From NCBI GenBank assembly GCA_002749535.1, contig MZZL01000379.1:272006-336005 (forward strand): 64,000 bases of DNA, in the 5' to 3' direction. The notes beneath the pieces are model-generated. The model had not been told where the DNA came from. It ran no database searches and saw only the letters and a list, made by a program, of their open reading frames with translations. Numbering within the stretch: the first letter of the stretch is position 1; every line of letters starts with the position of its first letter. Positions 23,255 to 34,941 of this stretch are shown here, in pieces. This stretch comes from Apophysomyces variabilis (Eukaryota > Mucoromycota > Mucoromycetes > Mucorales > Mucoraceae). A program made the translations under genes and the position numbers.

Positions 23255-26200
23255 AAGCGTTAATCCGGTGGCAATCCAATCTTTTGTGATTGCCTAATAG
23301 ACAAAGTTTAAGATATAATAGAAGAAAAGGAGAACATAACTACATGCAGGGAAAATAAAAGTGGAAAGTAAAGCAATACAATTGAGAAGAACCGGAATTG
23401 GGGCACATTGCCCTGACAGCTTCTAATACCATAACTGACAGAAACTGATATGATAGTATCAATGACGTACAGAAACTAACGAAGAGGGTTTATTTCCTCT
23501 ACAGATGTTCCATTCTGTTCAAGACCTTCTATCAGACTGAGTCCATTTTTACTCTTGGGAGAATTGTCGTCTTATCTCTGAATTGTTGTCATCCATAAGA
23601 CATCCATCGATTTTCTTATCCATGACTGTGATTTTTGGTTTCACTGACCCGAGCAATATAAACGCGAAGGGACAACAACCTTTTCTGCTCCTTGACTCTG
23701 TTATCCAAAACATCCCCGGTATGTACTTCACATTGATTATATGTACGGAATGACTGATGTCCCTCTTCCGTAACCTTTAGCCTGCACGACCTCTGTCCCG
23801 AACCACCTTGGTTGTGTGAGTAAGCTCCCTGCACTCCACCAGGTAAGTGAAAAAGAAATGTTGTCTGTTTATGCACAGTGTCATTCATTATCTTCTGCTT
23901 CCAAGTCCTCGCCAGGTGTTGCATCGCTTTAAGTCCTCTGCAGTGCGTTACCTTCAACCGGCCACTCCCAGATGCCGTGTCTCTCTTTCGCCGCCCCCAC
24001 CGACACAGGTGCGGGGCCGGCCCCTGTCTTTGGGCAGGATTACCCTTCGGGGGTAAGTAAAAAAAAGATGTCAAACTATCCTTCCATTTACTAACCATGA
24101 ACGTATTTTCTACGCTGCTCGAATGAATTTTGTGTCCACGGAAGGGCCAAGTTGAGGTAAGTAAAATATATTTCCCACATAATCCATTTACTAATGACGC
24201 ATATTTATATCCCTTTTAGCGCAAACTTGATCCTTGCATGGACGCAAAATTTATTTAGAGTAGCGTAGAAAATTGCTCAATAAACAGTACATTGTTGGTA
24301 CCAATTTTCCAGTTAACGATAGTTGTACGCTTATGCTCGTTAACTAGTTAAGACAGGAAAAGCAGAGTATCATAGTATGAAAACTGCAAAGCTGCCGAAC
24401 ATTTGCCTGCCTGGTTCCAGTATCACGAAGAATTATTTCGCCACGCCAGTCTTTTGACCGAACTAAAATAAGCAGAACGCTAAGTTTGGATGCTGAAAGA
24501 TAGCATAATGTCGAATCAGAGACGAGCAGATACTACGAACTACCACACCTTTTACTTTCTTTGCCACGACGTTCTTTAGCAGCACCATGCCATACCCGAT
24601 TTGTACCATACTCACTAACCATCATTACAGCAGCCGGTCTTCTACACAATTGCAATCTTTGTTACACAAGTCTACCATATTTATTTATCTGTAAGATAAA
24701 CTGTGCGTATGGCACCCTCAGGCTTTTATTCGCAGCATGTTTACAGTTACATACTTACAACTCACGCAATCTCAATACAGCAAATAGGTGGTGTAGAATT
24801 GTACGTCATTAGTAGGGTTTTAAGAAGCGAATAGAGGAGGTAGATATCTAAACAAACGTTGGTGCCTTCATATACCAAATCAGGACTCGATAGTCTGCCA
24901 CCCTCCTTGGCCTTTGTCTCCGGTAAATGAGCTTGTGCATTGCAATGCTGGCCTAGCGAAATATCAACTCATCTTTAGGTAAGTTATTTTTATACCATTA
25001 ATATCCCTAGCTTTGCCTTTGGAAGAGTTTATGCTACTGTCAATGTACAAATGTGGATAAAATCAAACGACGTGAAGGGATATCAATCGATCACGTCAAT
25101 CATTTTTTGTGGCACCGACAACAGACGAAGGTTCACTAAAGTCGAACAGAATGCTGTATCATCAGGAGTGAGGAATAAGGAAATAAATGGAAAGACAGGG
25201 TTATGCAAAGACCAAACATCCATTACAGGTCGGTTATGACGCGTGATCGTGAGATGCGTAAGGTACAACATTGTTTGTGTCCGTCTGCTTTTCTTTACTC
25301 TGTGATTCAGGGATCCTCCTGGTCATTCACACATAATTCAGGTTATAACACTTTTGGGATCGCGAAACAACTTGAAAAAAAAAAAAGTTTCCTGTTGTTA
25401 CTACACGCTTTCACATAACGTTGTTTGTAGCCTTCGAAAGTTGATCCTTTGGTTACCTCTTCCGTTCCTAAAGATCAATACATTTGTGTCATTTTCTTTT
25501 TTTTTCTCTCTCTTTCTTTTATTGTTTCTTATTATTTTGCGTTATTTATTTTGTTGATACGAAGAACAGTAAGAAGATCATGTAGGACAGTGTTTATCGT
25601 TTGGAAGTCGGTTACCTCAGAGCTTTGGCTTTTCCAGGTTATGACACATAATGACACTATGGTATTCGATTCTTTTCTTCTGCGGCGTACTCAGATATGT
25701 CAACATGTCTCTGAAGGTTAACTGAAAGCAAAAGTATTTGATGATTGTGTGTAATGGGAAAGCGAATGAACCGATCGAAGCTTTTTATTTCCAGATTCGA
25801 TGCCAGATTGTTAAAAAGGGCTCCTTTTCTGCATGGGAAGAGAGGAATAACACATGGGCTCTATCAAGTTTCTGCCTATGCCTACTCACTCTCACAAGGA
25901 TAGTCCAGCACAATAATCGTGTGGCAAAAACTGTATTAGTATATTAAGCTTTTCTGTCTTGACCTGGACAAGCTTGATCTTTCAGGTGTTGTCAATGCAA
26001 AGGCGCCACTGTAGCACGCGCAGTTCTGGGAATCAAATATCTGCTGTGAAAAAATTAGAGTTTAATGCAAACTTTACCTTGTACTTAAACACAACAGCAA
26101 AAACCTCATCTCAAAGTACGTGAAAAGAGAATCATTAAACAGAAGCAAAAGTAATAACGCGAAGAAAGTGCGCGTGATCATCGCGTACGTCACCAAAAAC

Positions 26201-27375
26201 GCGAAAAAAAAAAAGAATCATTTTGCCTAATTCCTTCTTTTTCCCCGTTTCATTCCTTTTTCCTTCAGTAATCAAGTTCACGAACTACTGGAAGAAGTTC
26301 AGGGCGCATTCAAGACCTCTGTCTATCTTTGGCTTCAAGATCTTTCTCGGCTACAAGTTCGGTGCCTCCAGCCGTTGAACGCTACGCACCTATATGGTTC
26401 ACCCAGGCAAAGTGAGGTAGAGAGCACTGTGTTCTATATGACTCAGCGTTCGCAAGTGAATAAGAAGCAAAGAACATTCGGTACTTGTAGCCATGGTTTT
26501 TATCCGCATGCTGCCGCCCAGCTCTGCTGCGACTCCATGTTGAGTCCTTTGGTCTCTGGGGATTGCGAGTGGTCCCTCTGACCTTTGGTCCTGTTGACCA
26601 TTCAGGCTCACCTGTTAGAGACAGTCACGGAAAAAGAGGAAAGGGGGAGCAAGGGGAAACGCGCGAACAGTGCTACTAATGATCAGAGTGTGAATGCCGA
26701 AAAACTCAATCGCATAAATGAGTGAACTCTATAGGAAGACGACAAACAAGGCATCCTACCTCAAAAAAAAAAGTGCAAGGTAAGGAAAAAATAAAGTATG
26801 CCTTAACTATTGTCTCACATCCAAAATATCGTATTCCTTCTTCAAAGCAAGGCAACTCAGGAAGCAAATTAAGTCCTATCGCGAGCATTTCCACTACAAG
26901 GATCGTCATCTATTGTTTTCGGCTAGCAGCATTCAGCATTGACTAATCAACAATATCTTTAACTAAGGCCATGTTCTTATTCGTATATCATCGTGTGTCT
27001 GCGCGTTTATAAATTCTCTTAATTACTGCTAGTATATTTAAGTAAAAATAAATCGATTAAATAGCAATATGCAAACATTATCTCGTTACTTTTTTTATTT
27101 CTTAATATATAAATTATTCCTTACACTCCGGACTTGTCTATGGTATAATGAATTCATTGTGTGCTATCAGCAATGTTTTTGTGGTTACTGCTTATCGTTC
27201 TTATGCTTTCTTGCTGTGCATATCTACAATAGCAATTGATTTCCAGCCTATTTGCCAGTTTACTTGAAACGAACTCTATTTGTAAAGAAATGGCACGTTT
27301 AAGTGCATGAAAATCAATTGATTCATTAAAAGATGGTTAAGGGACATGCATTTCTTTTTAAATGTTATTGCTTGG
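23255..27375. other. Gene-poor 4.1-kb region
   Basis: No gene could be supported across this stretch. Two places stand out and are described as findings: a GC-richer block with several splice-like signals (about 23750-24240) and a short codon-biased exon-like frame at 26269-26378. The rest is A+T-rich with homopolymer runs and chance frames under 100 codons. Confidence 0.45.
26269..26378 (+). other. Exon-like frame of about 35 codons, unidentified
   Basis: Directly after a strong pyrimidine tract and a CAG acceptor at 26268, an open frame reads IKFTNYWKKFRAHSRPLSIF, then GFKIFLGYKFGASSR and a TGA. Nearly every codon is the C/G-ending preferred type (ATC, AAG, TTC, TAC, GGC), as in the CipC-like gene and unlike the surrounding DNA. 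The peptide is very basic and aromatic and resembles tiny mitochondrial membrane subunits in style only. No first exon was confirmed. Confidence 0.3.
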
Positions 27376-28297
27376 TTATTTTCTAAACAAGCCTTTCTGC
27401 AGCCATTTGGGGATGTTGTTTGATTTAGTTCCCGATGCTTGATTCGAATTCGCCGGAGAAGATGCATTCGGTGACTCGGATAAGTTGGATTCGGGTGTGC
27501 TGGGCATAGATAACGGCTGCTTGATATTAGTGTAATCATCGGTAAGTACAGGAAACTCTACGTATGGAAAAGAGAAAGTTCAAAATTTACTACGAAGACA
27601 ATGTTTTCATCGTTTGACACCTTACCGTTCTCTTTAGACTCTGATTTTTCGATCCAAACTAACATGATATTGGACGCTGGAGCAAGGCCAGCCTTGTACA
27701 GTGTCAATCTTGGGTCGGTAAGTTTCGATCGAGGCGGTAAGCAAAGAAGAAATTTGCGCTCAGGTGTTCTTAGAGTAGATCGCACAAAGTCATACAGCTC
27801 CGCAACTAAACAGAATGCATATATTCAGCATGGGTCTGAAATCGATCAGACTTTCTTAATTACCTATTTCTTTAGACTGAAAAGTTGCCTGAAGAATGAC
27901 ACTGTCCGGAAGACGAACACGAATAGTAGTTTTTGGATATTTCTTCATACGCTCCTGCTCTTCCGCAGCACGCATTTTCTGAGTCTTCAAAGGTCTGTGT
28001 GAGAAAGTGGATAAGTTAGAGAACGATAACTTTAGCATGTCGAGCTACTTGCGCATTTTCCAGCTTCTGACGACGTTCTACTTGAGAATTATAAAGCGCT
28101 TTGACTTCGTTAGGAGTTAATTTATAGAATGATTCGGGCAGTTCGGCTGCGAAGTAACCAAGGAGAATGTCAATGATGACTGTAGATTTACTGGACGCTA
28201 ATATGATCTTACCTTTGGGTGCTGCATTAGTCGGTGGCGCGAATACTTTAATTTCCCTATCCCGTACTTCGAATGCTGCTGATGCTGTATCTGCCAT
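27376..28297 (-). CDS. UBX-domain protein of ASPL/TUG (Ubx4) type
   Basis: Starts MADTASAAFEVRDREIKVF. Next is the ASPL-specific helical region (LPESFYKLTPNEVKALYNSQ, VERRQKLENAQVARHAKV) and a second exon with EEQERMKKYPKTTIRVRLPD. The UBX fold itself follows: DSVILQATFQSKE, an intron, STLRTPERKFLLCLPPRSKL and GLAPASNIMLVWIE. A Ser/Pro/Asn-rich tail ends in KWLQKGLFRK. ASPL/TUG/Ubx4 proteins bind the Cdc48/p97 ATPase and remodel its hexamers. Compared with human ASPL, the N-terminal ubiquitin-like domain is absent, so this is a short version. Three to four introns are visible. The Phe-Pro-Arg loop usual in p97-binding UBX domains reads PPRS here, as in ASPL-type sequences only loosely. Confidence 0.78.
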
Positions 28298-29060
28298 GGT
28301 AGCAAAGTGAAATGATTAAAGAAAAAGAGGTTCCTCTTTTTTTTTCCCTTTACGCAGCAACTTTGCAGTCACCAAGGGAAAACCTCATCTTTCTCACACG
28401 GGGAAATGGTAGGGATACACCTGGCTACAAAATGGAGCTATTTTTTGTTATTGATATATAGAACAACAAACAATACGCAACGAACAACCTTGGCCGGTTT
28501 TTTGGTGAAGATATTCAGCTTCATCATTGGTTGATCTTTTCAATCCAGTCATTGTTCTTATGTTCCGTTCAGTTTGCTAGAGCACCTAGAAGACAGATGG
28601 AGGTCAGTTTTAAATTGTTCACGCTAACTTTGTTTCCCGCCTAAAACTTTATGCTGCCGCCTGCTAAGAGCTTGGGAAGCATGTAATATCGGAATATAGT
28701 GCGATTAACGATGTGAACAAGTTAGAAGGAGAAGAACTCAAAATACCACTGTACTATGCGAGCAAAGCTCGTGCCATAGTGGTCTCTTTACCAATAGGAA
28801 CAGATACGGACTAGGACTAATAGTAATTTGACAGGATGCATCCAATGATAAGGTTATAGAGAAAACTACCAATAACATAGATGGATCACTCCGCGTTGTC
28901 TCCTGACTTCTCTCGGCGCAATTACGCGTAAAGCCACGGCTATTTACAATATTCCTATCAGCGCACAGTAATATTTATTTCATTCTCTTATAAGTTGGGT
29001 AGCTTGTAGCCTTAGTCAACCTAAATGACAAGAATTGTTTAACTAATGCACTTATAATTT
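28298..29060. other. Intergenic region
   Basis: About 0.76 kb between the UBX gene start and the TM9 gene stop. A+T-rich; no frame, RNA gene or repeat supported. The first 100 bp upstream of the UBX ATG contain a T-rich tract likely to be its promoter. Confidence 0.45.
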
Positions 29061-31537
29061 TCATGGTTTTACCTTGATGGCACCGTAAATCTTGCGCACA
29101 AAGAAAAACGTTGAGAGGAAACCAATTGTGCCCATGCAGACACCATAGATAATGGAGATCATTATATTATGGTAGAAGTAGATCAGCGTAGGAATCAAAC
29201 CCGAAATTTCTCCCACAAAAATATAATGATGTAAGGCAAAATTGCAGACTTGTTATTCACGCTAACAGTCGAGTCAAATTGAACTCACATTAATAGATAG
29301 ACGGATGATGCCGACGAAAGTCCGAATGATTTCCACCACCAACGATAGTCCTACTTTAAGAGTAAAATTCTGCTTATTTGGGCAAGACTCTGCGTAGTTA
29401 CCTCTTTGCAAAGTGTAAAATAGGTAATGACAACGGATATTTCGACTGTCGAAACAATCACAAGGATCGTAATGAGCAGTAATCTCAGGTACATATAGTA
29501 CGCCAGGTCATTCCAGATCTCAAGGTAAATTCCGCCAATTTCCTCGATAATAACGACAAATGGCAAGAATCCTCCAATAACCAAACTATGCAATCAATAC
29601 ATTGAGTGATCTTCGACATTAAGTTTTAGTGGATTCTTACCTGATAGGTAGCTTTAGATACCACGGCTGCTCTGGAATCTGACGCGGAATTTGGTTTGTT
29701 CGTACAGGATACTCCAGCTGGGGTTTACGGTACCCGACTATGCTTCCAACGTACACAAGCGGTAAAGAAATACCAAAACCACATACTGAGCAAAGCGACA
29801 AATGTTCCGAAAGGAAGAGCAGCGGACGACTTTCGCGACCATGCAAGAAAATCTGTTAACAACAAGAAGCTGAATATAACAGAAGGCACTAGTGTTGCAG
29901 TCTGAAAGAGAACCCAAGTTTACCATCATGATATCTCCGCACTCCAATCACTTACAACAAATGCGTTCTTAAATGGTGACTTGCCATCCAATGCTTTGTA
30001 CAATCTTGCACTATGGTATCCAGCAAACGATCTACAATCATAATTTAGTGCTATGTCTAGATGCATATGCTTATTTCAGCTTACCCAGAGAAAAAATAGA
30101 TAAAGCATGCATAAGATAGTACGCTGCCTCTATAAGATGGATGCAGAAGGCCAGTAGCGAGAAGAACTACATGGGATGATTTTAGTGGATAGACAACGCC
30201 AAAAAAGGTTTGTCATACATATTACGCTGGCGAACATTACAAGAAATTGCACGCCCGAGCCTACGAGAGGAGGTAAAAGGGACCAATGCACCGGAGGACG
30301 AAACACGTCTGCGTGAACAAGCTTCCACCCAGTCGAGTCATCGCTTATTGCCTTGACAATGGATTCATAAATCCTTTTTTTTTGCATGCAGCAAATAAAT
30401 TTCCTGGAAAAATTACCTCTATATCTTGCTCTTCCTCGTTGTATTTTATGATATCTTTCTTTAACGTCCGAATAAGGATGACATTAACCATTCCCGTCAA
30501 GAAGATAACAATAAGGAGCGGCATGAACAGAGATTGTATATGGTACCAGTTGAAGTTGTAGCGATGCTGCATATATATGTCCCACCGCCGTGCCCAAGTA
30601 ATATCGGTCGACTTCTTATGCGATCAATTGATGAATATTCAGCTGGCTAACTCACCTCAGCCCATTCCACTGAATAGGTATAAGTAATCTCGGTCGGTCC
30701 TTCTCCGATTTGTTTCTTCAAATAACCTTGGGGCTTGCCACAATCGCTAGGATTATCGTACCTATTGTCTGCACGTCAATTATTTGCTACGGAAGGACAA
30801 TTCCATTAACGCACGACGCTAAATGGCCTTCGAATCCGACAATATACATCTTTTCAGGATCATGTCTGCTCGTTTCGTACAAAAATTTCAACTTCATGTG
30901 GTTGTGTATGTAATAGTTAAAGCTATCTCGATGACCTATAGGAAAGTGGGTCTCCACACTATACCAATGCCACATCCATTGACTAGAATTTGTTGCAGTC
31001 GCATCCATGTAAGACAAGCCCGGCAAGTTATCAACGGACCTAAGGTTATAGTTTATGAGGGCATGTTATGACTATGTTTGCTCGCATAATATTTGCCATT
31101 CAGCCTTGTAGCCGTAATAGATGTAATCTCGCAGCTCTTTCGATTGCTCTTCCGTCAACGACACCATACAAAGTGTCGAGCATACCATGTTTTGAGCCAT
31201 ACGTATCTTATGCATGAAATGTTCATAGCTTATCGAAACAAATCAGCTATCTTACATCATGCCCGCTTCTCATAAGGCGATCTCCTTGGAGAACTTCGCC
31301 AAGGTTAAGACCTTCCCAGTGTATAGATCGTGGTTTGCATACGAAAGAAAGATCGTCATATGTGTAGGGAAGCTGTGTTCGATAAGAGAAAATTTTGTTG
31401 ACAAGCAAAGGCACCGACTCATTCCACTTGAATTCTCTCGCGGCGGTACCAGGGAGGCTGAATGCCGCGCAAGAGGACAAAAGGCTCAACGTCAACAGCG
31501 ACCAGGTCAAGGCCAGTCGAGATTCTCGTAGGTTCAT
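29061..31537 (-). CDS. TM9 superfamily (EMP70/nonaspanin) membrane protein
   Basis: A nine-pass endomembrane protein with a large luminal N-terminal domain. The start at 31537 gives a signal peptide (MNLRESRLALTWSLLTLSLL...), then the family signature FSLPGTAAREFKWNESVPLL, VNKIFSYRTQLPYTYDDLSF and VCKP. Downstream exons, all minus strand, contain WKLVHADVFRPP and GSGVQFLVMF typical of the TM9 membrane domain, plus several hydrophobic helices between 30500 and 29100. The end reads GTIGFLSTFFFVRKIYGAIK followed by VKP. Most family members end in AIKxD or AIKxE, a Golgi-retention signal; here the last residues are VKP, or the true last exon has been missed. About ten introns. Yeast Emp70 works in Golgi/endosome sorting and metal homeostasis. 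Confidence 0.88.
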
Positions 31538-32236
31538 CAAGGCTTCCAAGGCGTTGAAGCTTTGCCGCGCTTTTATATAGCGCCTGCCTGCTTTCCGCTT
31601 CGTACCACCTGCGCGTACTTTAGGTTATTACAAGCGGGAAACACGTGTCCTGCAACCATGGTGCCACTTGTGAGAACAATAAGACGCCTTTGTGAGTGAG
31701 AATTCAAAACATGCGGGCAGGTCAATAACAGCTCGCTCGGCAAAAGCGCACACATGTATGTGCCTGAACTTTGAGTTGAGATCTATCCCCCGATTCAAGC
31801 GCATTCTGGATAAGGACAGACAAGAAAAGTAAGTCTGCATCAAAAGTGAGGAAAGCAGAGAATAGACGCCGCAATTCTGTCAAATATTGTAAAGGCTCTA
31901 GTACAACTGTTTGCACCGCTTTAATGAAGAGGGTAAGAAGCAAGACTGTGGACACTTCTACCACTCTACACTTGGACAAGGTTTGCGGACTGCTCGTGCT
32001 GAGCAATTGTTTACCAAAAGGTTTCCGCGGATTGCAATTGGAGTTACAAGCTGGTCGAGTTATCGCTTACCCAGAGTTACAACATCTGTGTATCGACTGT
32101 ATTCAATCATTCAACTCACGCCGTCGTCATAGCAAAGCGACTCGGACCCTTGCTGGGCTTTAATCAAGTTGTTAACAACAGAGAAAAAAAAGAAAGCTTA
32201 ACAGCGGACAAGACGTCGCATATTTCCGATCTCGAT
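31538..32236. other. Region between TM9 and DCP1 genes
   Basis: About 0.7 kb. Two overlapping frames on opposite strands (31846-32163 plus; 31722-32006 minus) are of similar length and neither has a recognisable motif or splice logic, so no gene is called. It should include the promoter of the TM9 gene. Confidence 0.4.
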
Positions 32237-33952
32237 TTATTGAATACCGTTTAGAAAACGGTCTCCTTGAGCTAACCGACGCATTCTGTAATTCTCGTAA
32301 AGGGCGTCCAAAAACAAAATATCATGCTAATAAAAATGCATGAGCTACATTACGCGGAAGGGTAAATCATATGTAATTTACCTGTACTATATTCAAATAC
32401 TGCTGTATAAATTCAGGCTTCGATAACAATGGCCTTTGGGAAAAACGTCTGTCGATCTCTGGTTGTGTCAGATCTAATGTCTCCTGAGGTAGTAGAGGAG
32501 GTGGATGACCTAATGATGGTGTTGAGGTGGAAGGTGCTAAACGCAGCGGTGGAGGAGGGGGTGCAGATATATAGCCGCGCATTGAAGAAGTGCCACCTTG
32601 CAGCGTTTGAAGCAAAGCAGCTGCCTTATTTGGCGAGGCAGATGGCGAAGGTTGCATATGCGCTGGAAGCGCATGGAGCGGTTTGGTTAGTTGCTCGGCC
32701 GGAAACTGTATTAAAGGCTGCGGAGACATAGTCGCCGATGTCGGTGGCAATGGCGAAGAGGATATGGGCTGATATTGTCCAGAAAGGTTGGTAGGTCCGC
32801 CTTTGAGCATATCGAATAATTTTCGACCTGGATCCGGTTCTCTGTCACTTGTCAATGCAGGTTGACCAGGTATTGGTAACGCGTCCGGTCCTTTCATGGG
32901 CGAACACTTTCCTTGAGATAGAATTTGTAGCAGATCGCCTTTGTTGTCGGTCGTCGGAGGAACTGCTGAATCTGGCTCGGCTGCTTGTGCGGGCATTCCT
33001 CGTGCTAACAGCTGAAGTAGATCTTCCTTTGCTTCAACCTGAGGCAATGGAGCAGATGCTGGAACAGGTTCTTGAGCGGGCTTGTCATGCGTCAAAAGAC
33101 GAAGCAATTTCGCCTTCACGTCGTCCTCAATGTTAGTAGGGGCTATGGCTACAGGACCCATGGGTAATGATGCTGCTGCTGCTGGTGTTGCCGGTGGAAG
33201 AGGCATTTCTTCCTTCTTCCCTGACTCAGCATTTGGGAACGTTTCAGGAGATCGTTGCGCTAGCGTTGCTCGCTGTAACATATGCATGATATCGACCTTC
33301 GGTTGCTCCATTTGTTTCCCTTGTGCTGAGGGTAACCTTTTCATAGATTCTTTAAGCCTTTTTCAGTTTTTATTTAGAGATAGAGTTTAGTTTCCAAACC
33401 AGTTCAAACCATGCCACAATCTTACTTGACAATCTTTTTCAAAACCCTTTCACGATCCTTTTCTTCAAAAAGCCACAGCGCACATGCTTCGCCTGTGTTT
33501 GAGGAGTTAGGGAACAAAATTGATACGATACGCTACCAACCGTCTTTGGTTTGGTATATAATGAATTCTTCCTCCATTTTGATTTCTTCAAAATCCGTTA
33601 ACAGCAATGAATAATTTTCAATTGCCTGTCGATTCAGCAGGTACAATCCAAAATATGGCGCAGAACGTCTATGCAAGCGGTATGAGTTCCTGCGAGAAAC
33701 TTAACTGCTTAGTACCTTCGAGTTAAAAACACAACGCCTTCAAAACCCATCTTATCCTGTATAAAAAATAGTCTAGTCGGTTGGCCAAGTGAACCATCTT
33801 GTGAATAAGCTTCGATAGATTACCCAACTCTGCTTTTCCGGTGCAAATTTGTAGAAAACGGCATGGGCTGACTGATCCAAGATGTCGCTAATGTCCGGAT
33901 CGTGCCGTCGAAGAACTGCCAGATTAAGCCTTTTACGTGCTGCCAGATCCAT
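32237..33952 (-). CDS. DCP1: mRNA-decapping enzyme subunit Dcp1
   Basis: Activator of the Dcp2 decapping enzyme in P-bodies. The start at 33952 reads MDLAARKRLNLAVLRRHDPD, then DQSAHAVFYKFAP, the classical beginning of the Dcp1 EVH1 domain; later exons contain DFEEIKMEEEFIIYQTKDG. A long Pro/Gln/Ser-rich middle follows, with repeated short leucine motifs (DIMHMLQRA, KAKLLRLLTH, DLLQLLARG, DLLQILSQG) of the helical-leucine kind used to bind Dcp2 or Edc3 partners in other systems. The C terminus (LLSKPEFIQQYLNIVQ, then HDILFLDALYENYRMRRL after an intron) matches the Dcp1 trimerisation helix of animals and many fungi that yeast lacks. Five or more introns. Confidence 0.9.
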
Positions 33953-34941
33953 TATCGATTTAATCTACACCAAGACGTTTCCGAAATAGTAAGCGCTTGC
34001 ACTTGTGCCCGTCGGCAATTTCACTGCTTCTGACGTTGCTTCGAGACTGATTCCACGTTTCAAACGCCGCCCCTCCTAAGTGGGAACGATCATTGTGCTT
34101 GAATATGTCAAAGGCTTGCTATCCTTGCTAGCTATCGATACCAAGCAATAGATCCTGCTCTCGTGCAAAGTTAACCCATTCTGGATACTTGAAGCTATCC
34201 TCAAAATAGGAAGTTATATTATGTTTCAGCACAGTTGCTTTTACAGTATTGATCAGGAAGCAACCACTAAAAGCAGTAATAATTCAATATTTCGCATATC
34301 ATGATGGTCATATTACCTTTAGCAAAGACTATTTTAGTCAATGTTCGCATCAAGCTATTAGCAGATCAAGACTATAAAAATGCATCATCGTTCTAGTTCC
34401 TTTTTCTTTTTATTTGTCAAATGATACGTTTGATGCGTTCTTTACCTCCCCCCTGAGGTACGTCAGGCGTGTGCCAGATCTGATAGCTGCGTGTATGCTT
34501 AAGACCTATCATGTGGGTCACAATTCTAGTCAGGTATTTGGCAAATTAGGAAGAAACGTATCAATGAACAGAAAGAAGAGAACTGGGTTATAATTCCTTT
34601 GATCCCCACACACAAGTTACTGCTCAACTGACATATCTTTTTCGAAGCTAAATATGTTCCGTATGGCAATGGCAGACCGGGCTACCATAACCAGGCCCTA
34701 TAGGCTATTTGTACCGTACTATATTTCGCTACTCACATTATTACTCCTTTTTTGTTCGGGAAATTAGCATAGACACGACGATGATATCGTGTCTGAGCCA
34801 CTAGCTTTTGAAGTATGCTTTGGACATGCTGTCTTTAAGCTGAGTCCAACCGATATTTTCTTTTGCTCATGCGCATTGATACTGACTGAGAACAAAAAAA
34901 CCACACGGCTTGCCTTTTTCGGATGTACTTGTTTTTCTACC
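33953..34941. promoter_or_regulatory. Divergent promoter region of DCP1 and RAB3GAP1
   Basis: The two genes are transcribed away from each other, so this 1-kb A+T-rich stretch must hold both promoters. A C-rich tract (about 34446-34452) and scattered pyrimidine runs are seen; no confident TATA box. Confidence 0.4.

Noticed and set aside
23616..24098. 160-codon minus-strand frame
   Set aside because: It runs antisense across the GC-richer block with splice-like borders, and the protein is low-complexity and basic with no family. Treated as a shadow.
31722..32163. Two opposite-strand frames between the TM9 and DCP1 genes
   Set aside because: Each is about 100 codons with no motif, and neither is better supported than the other.
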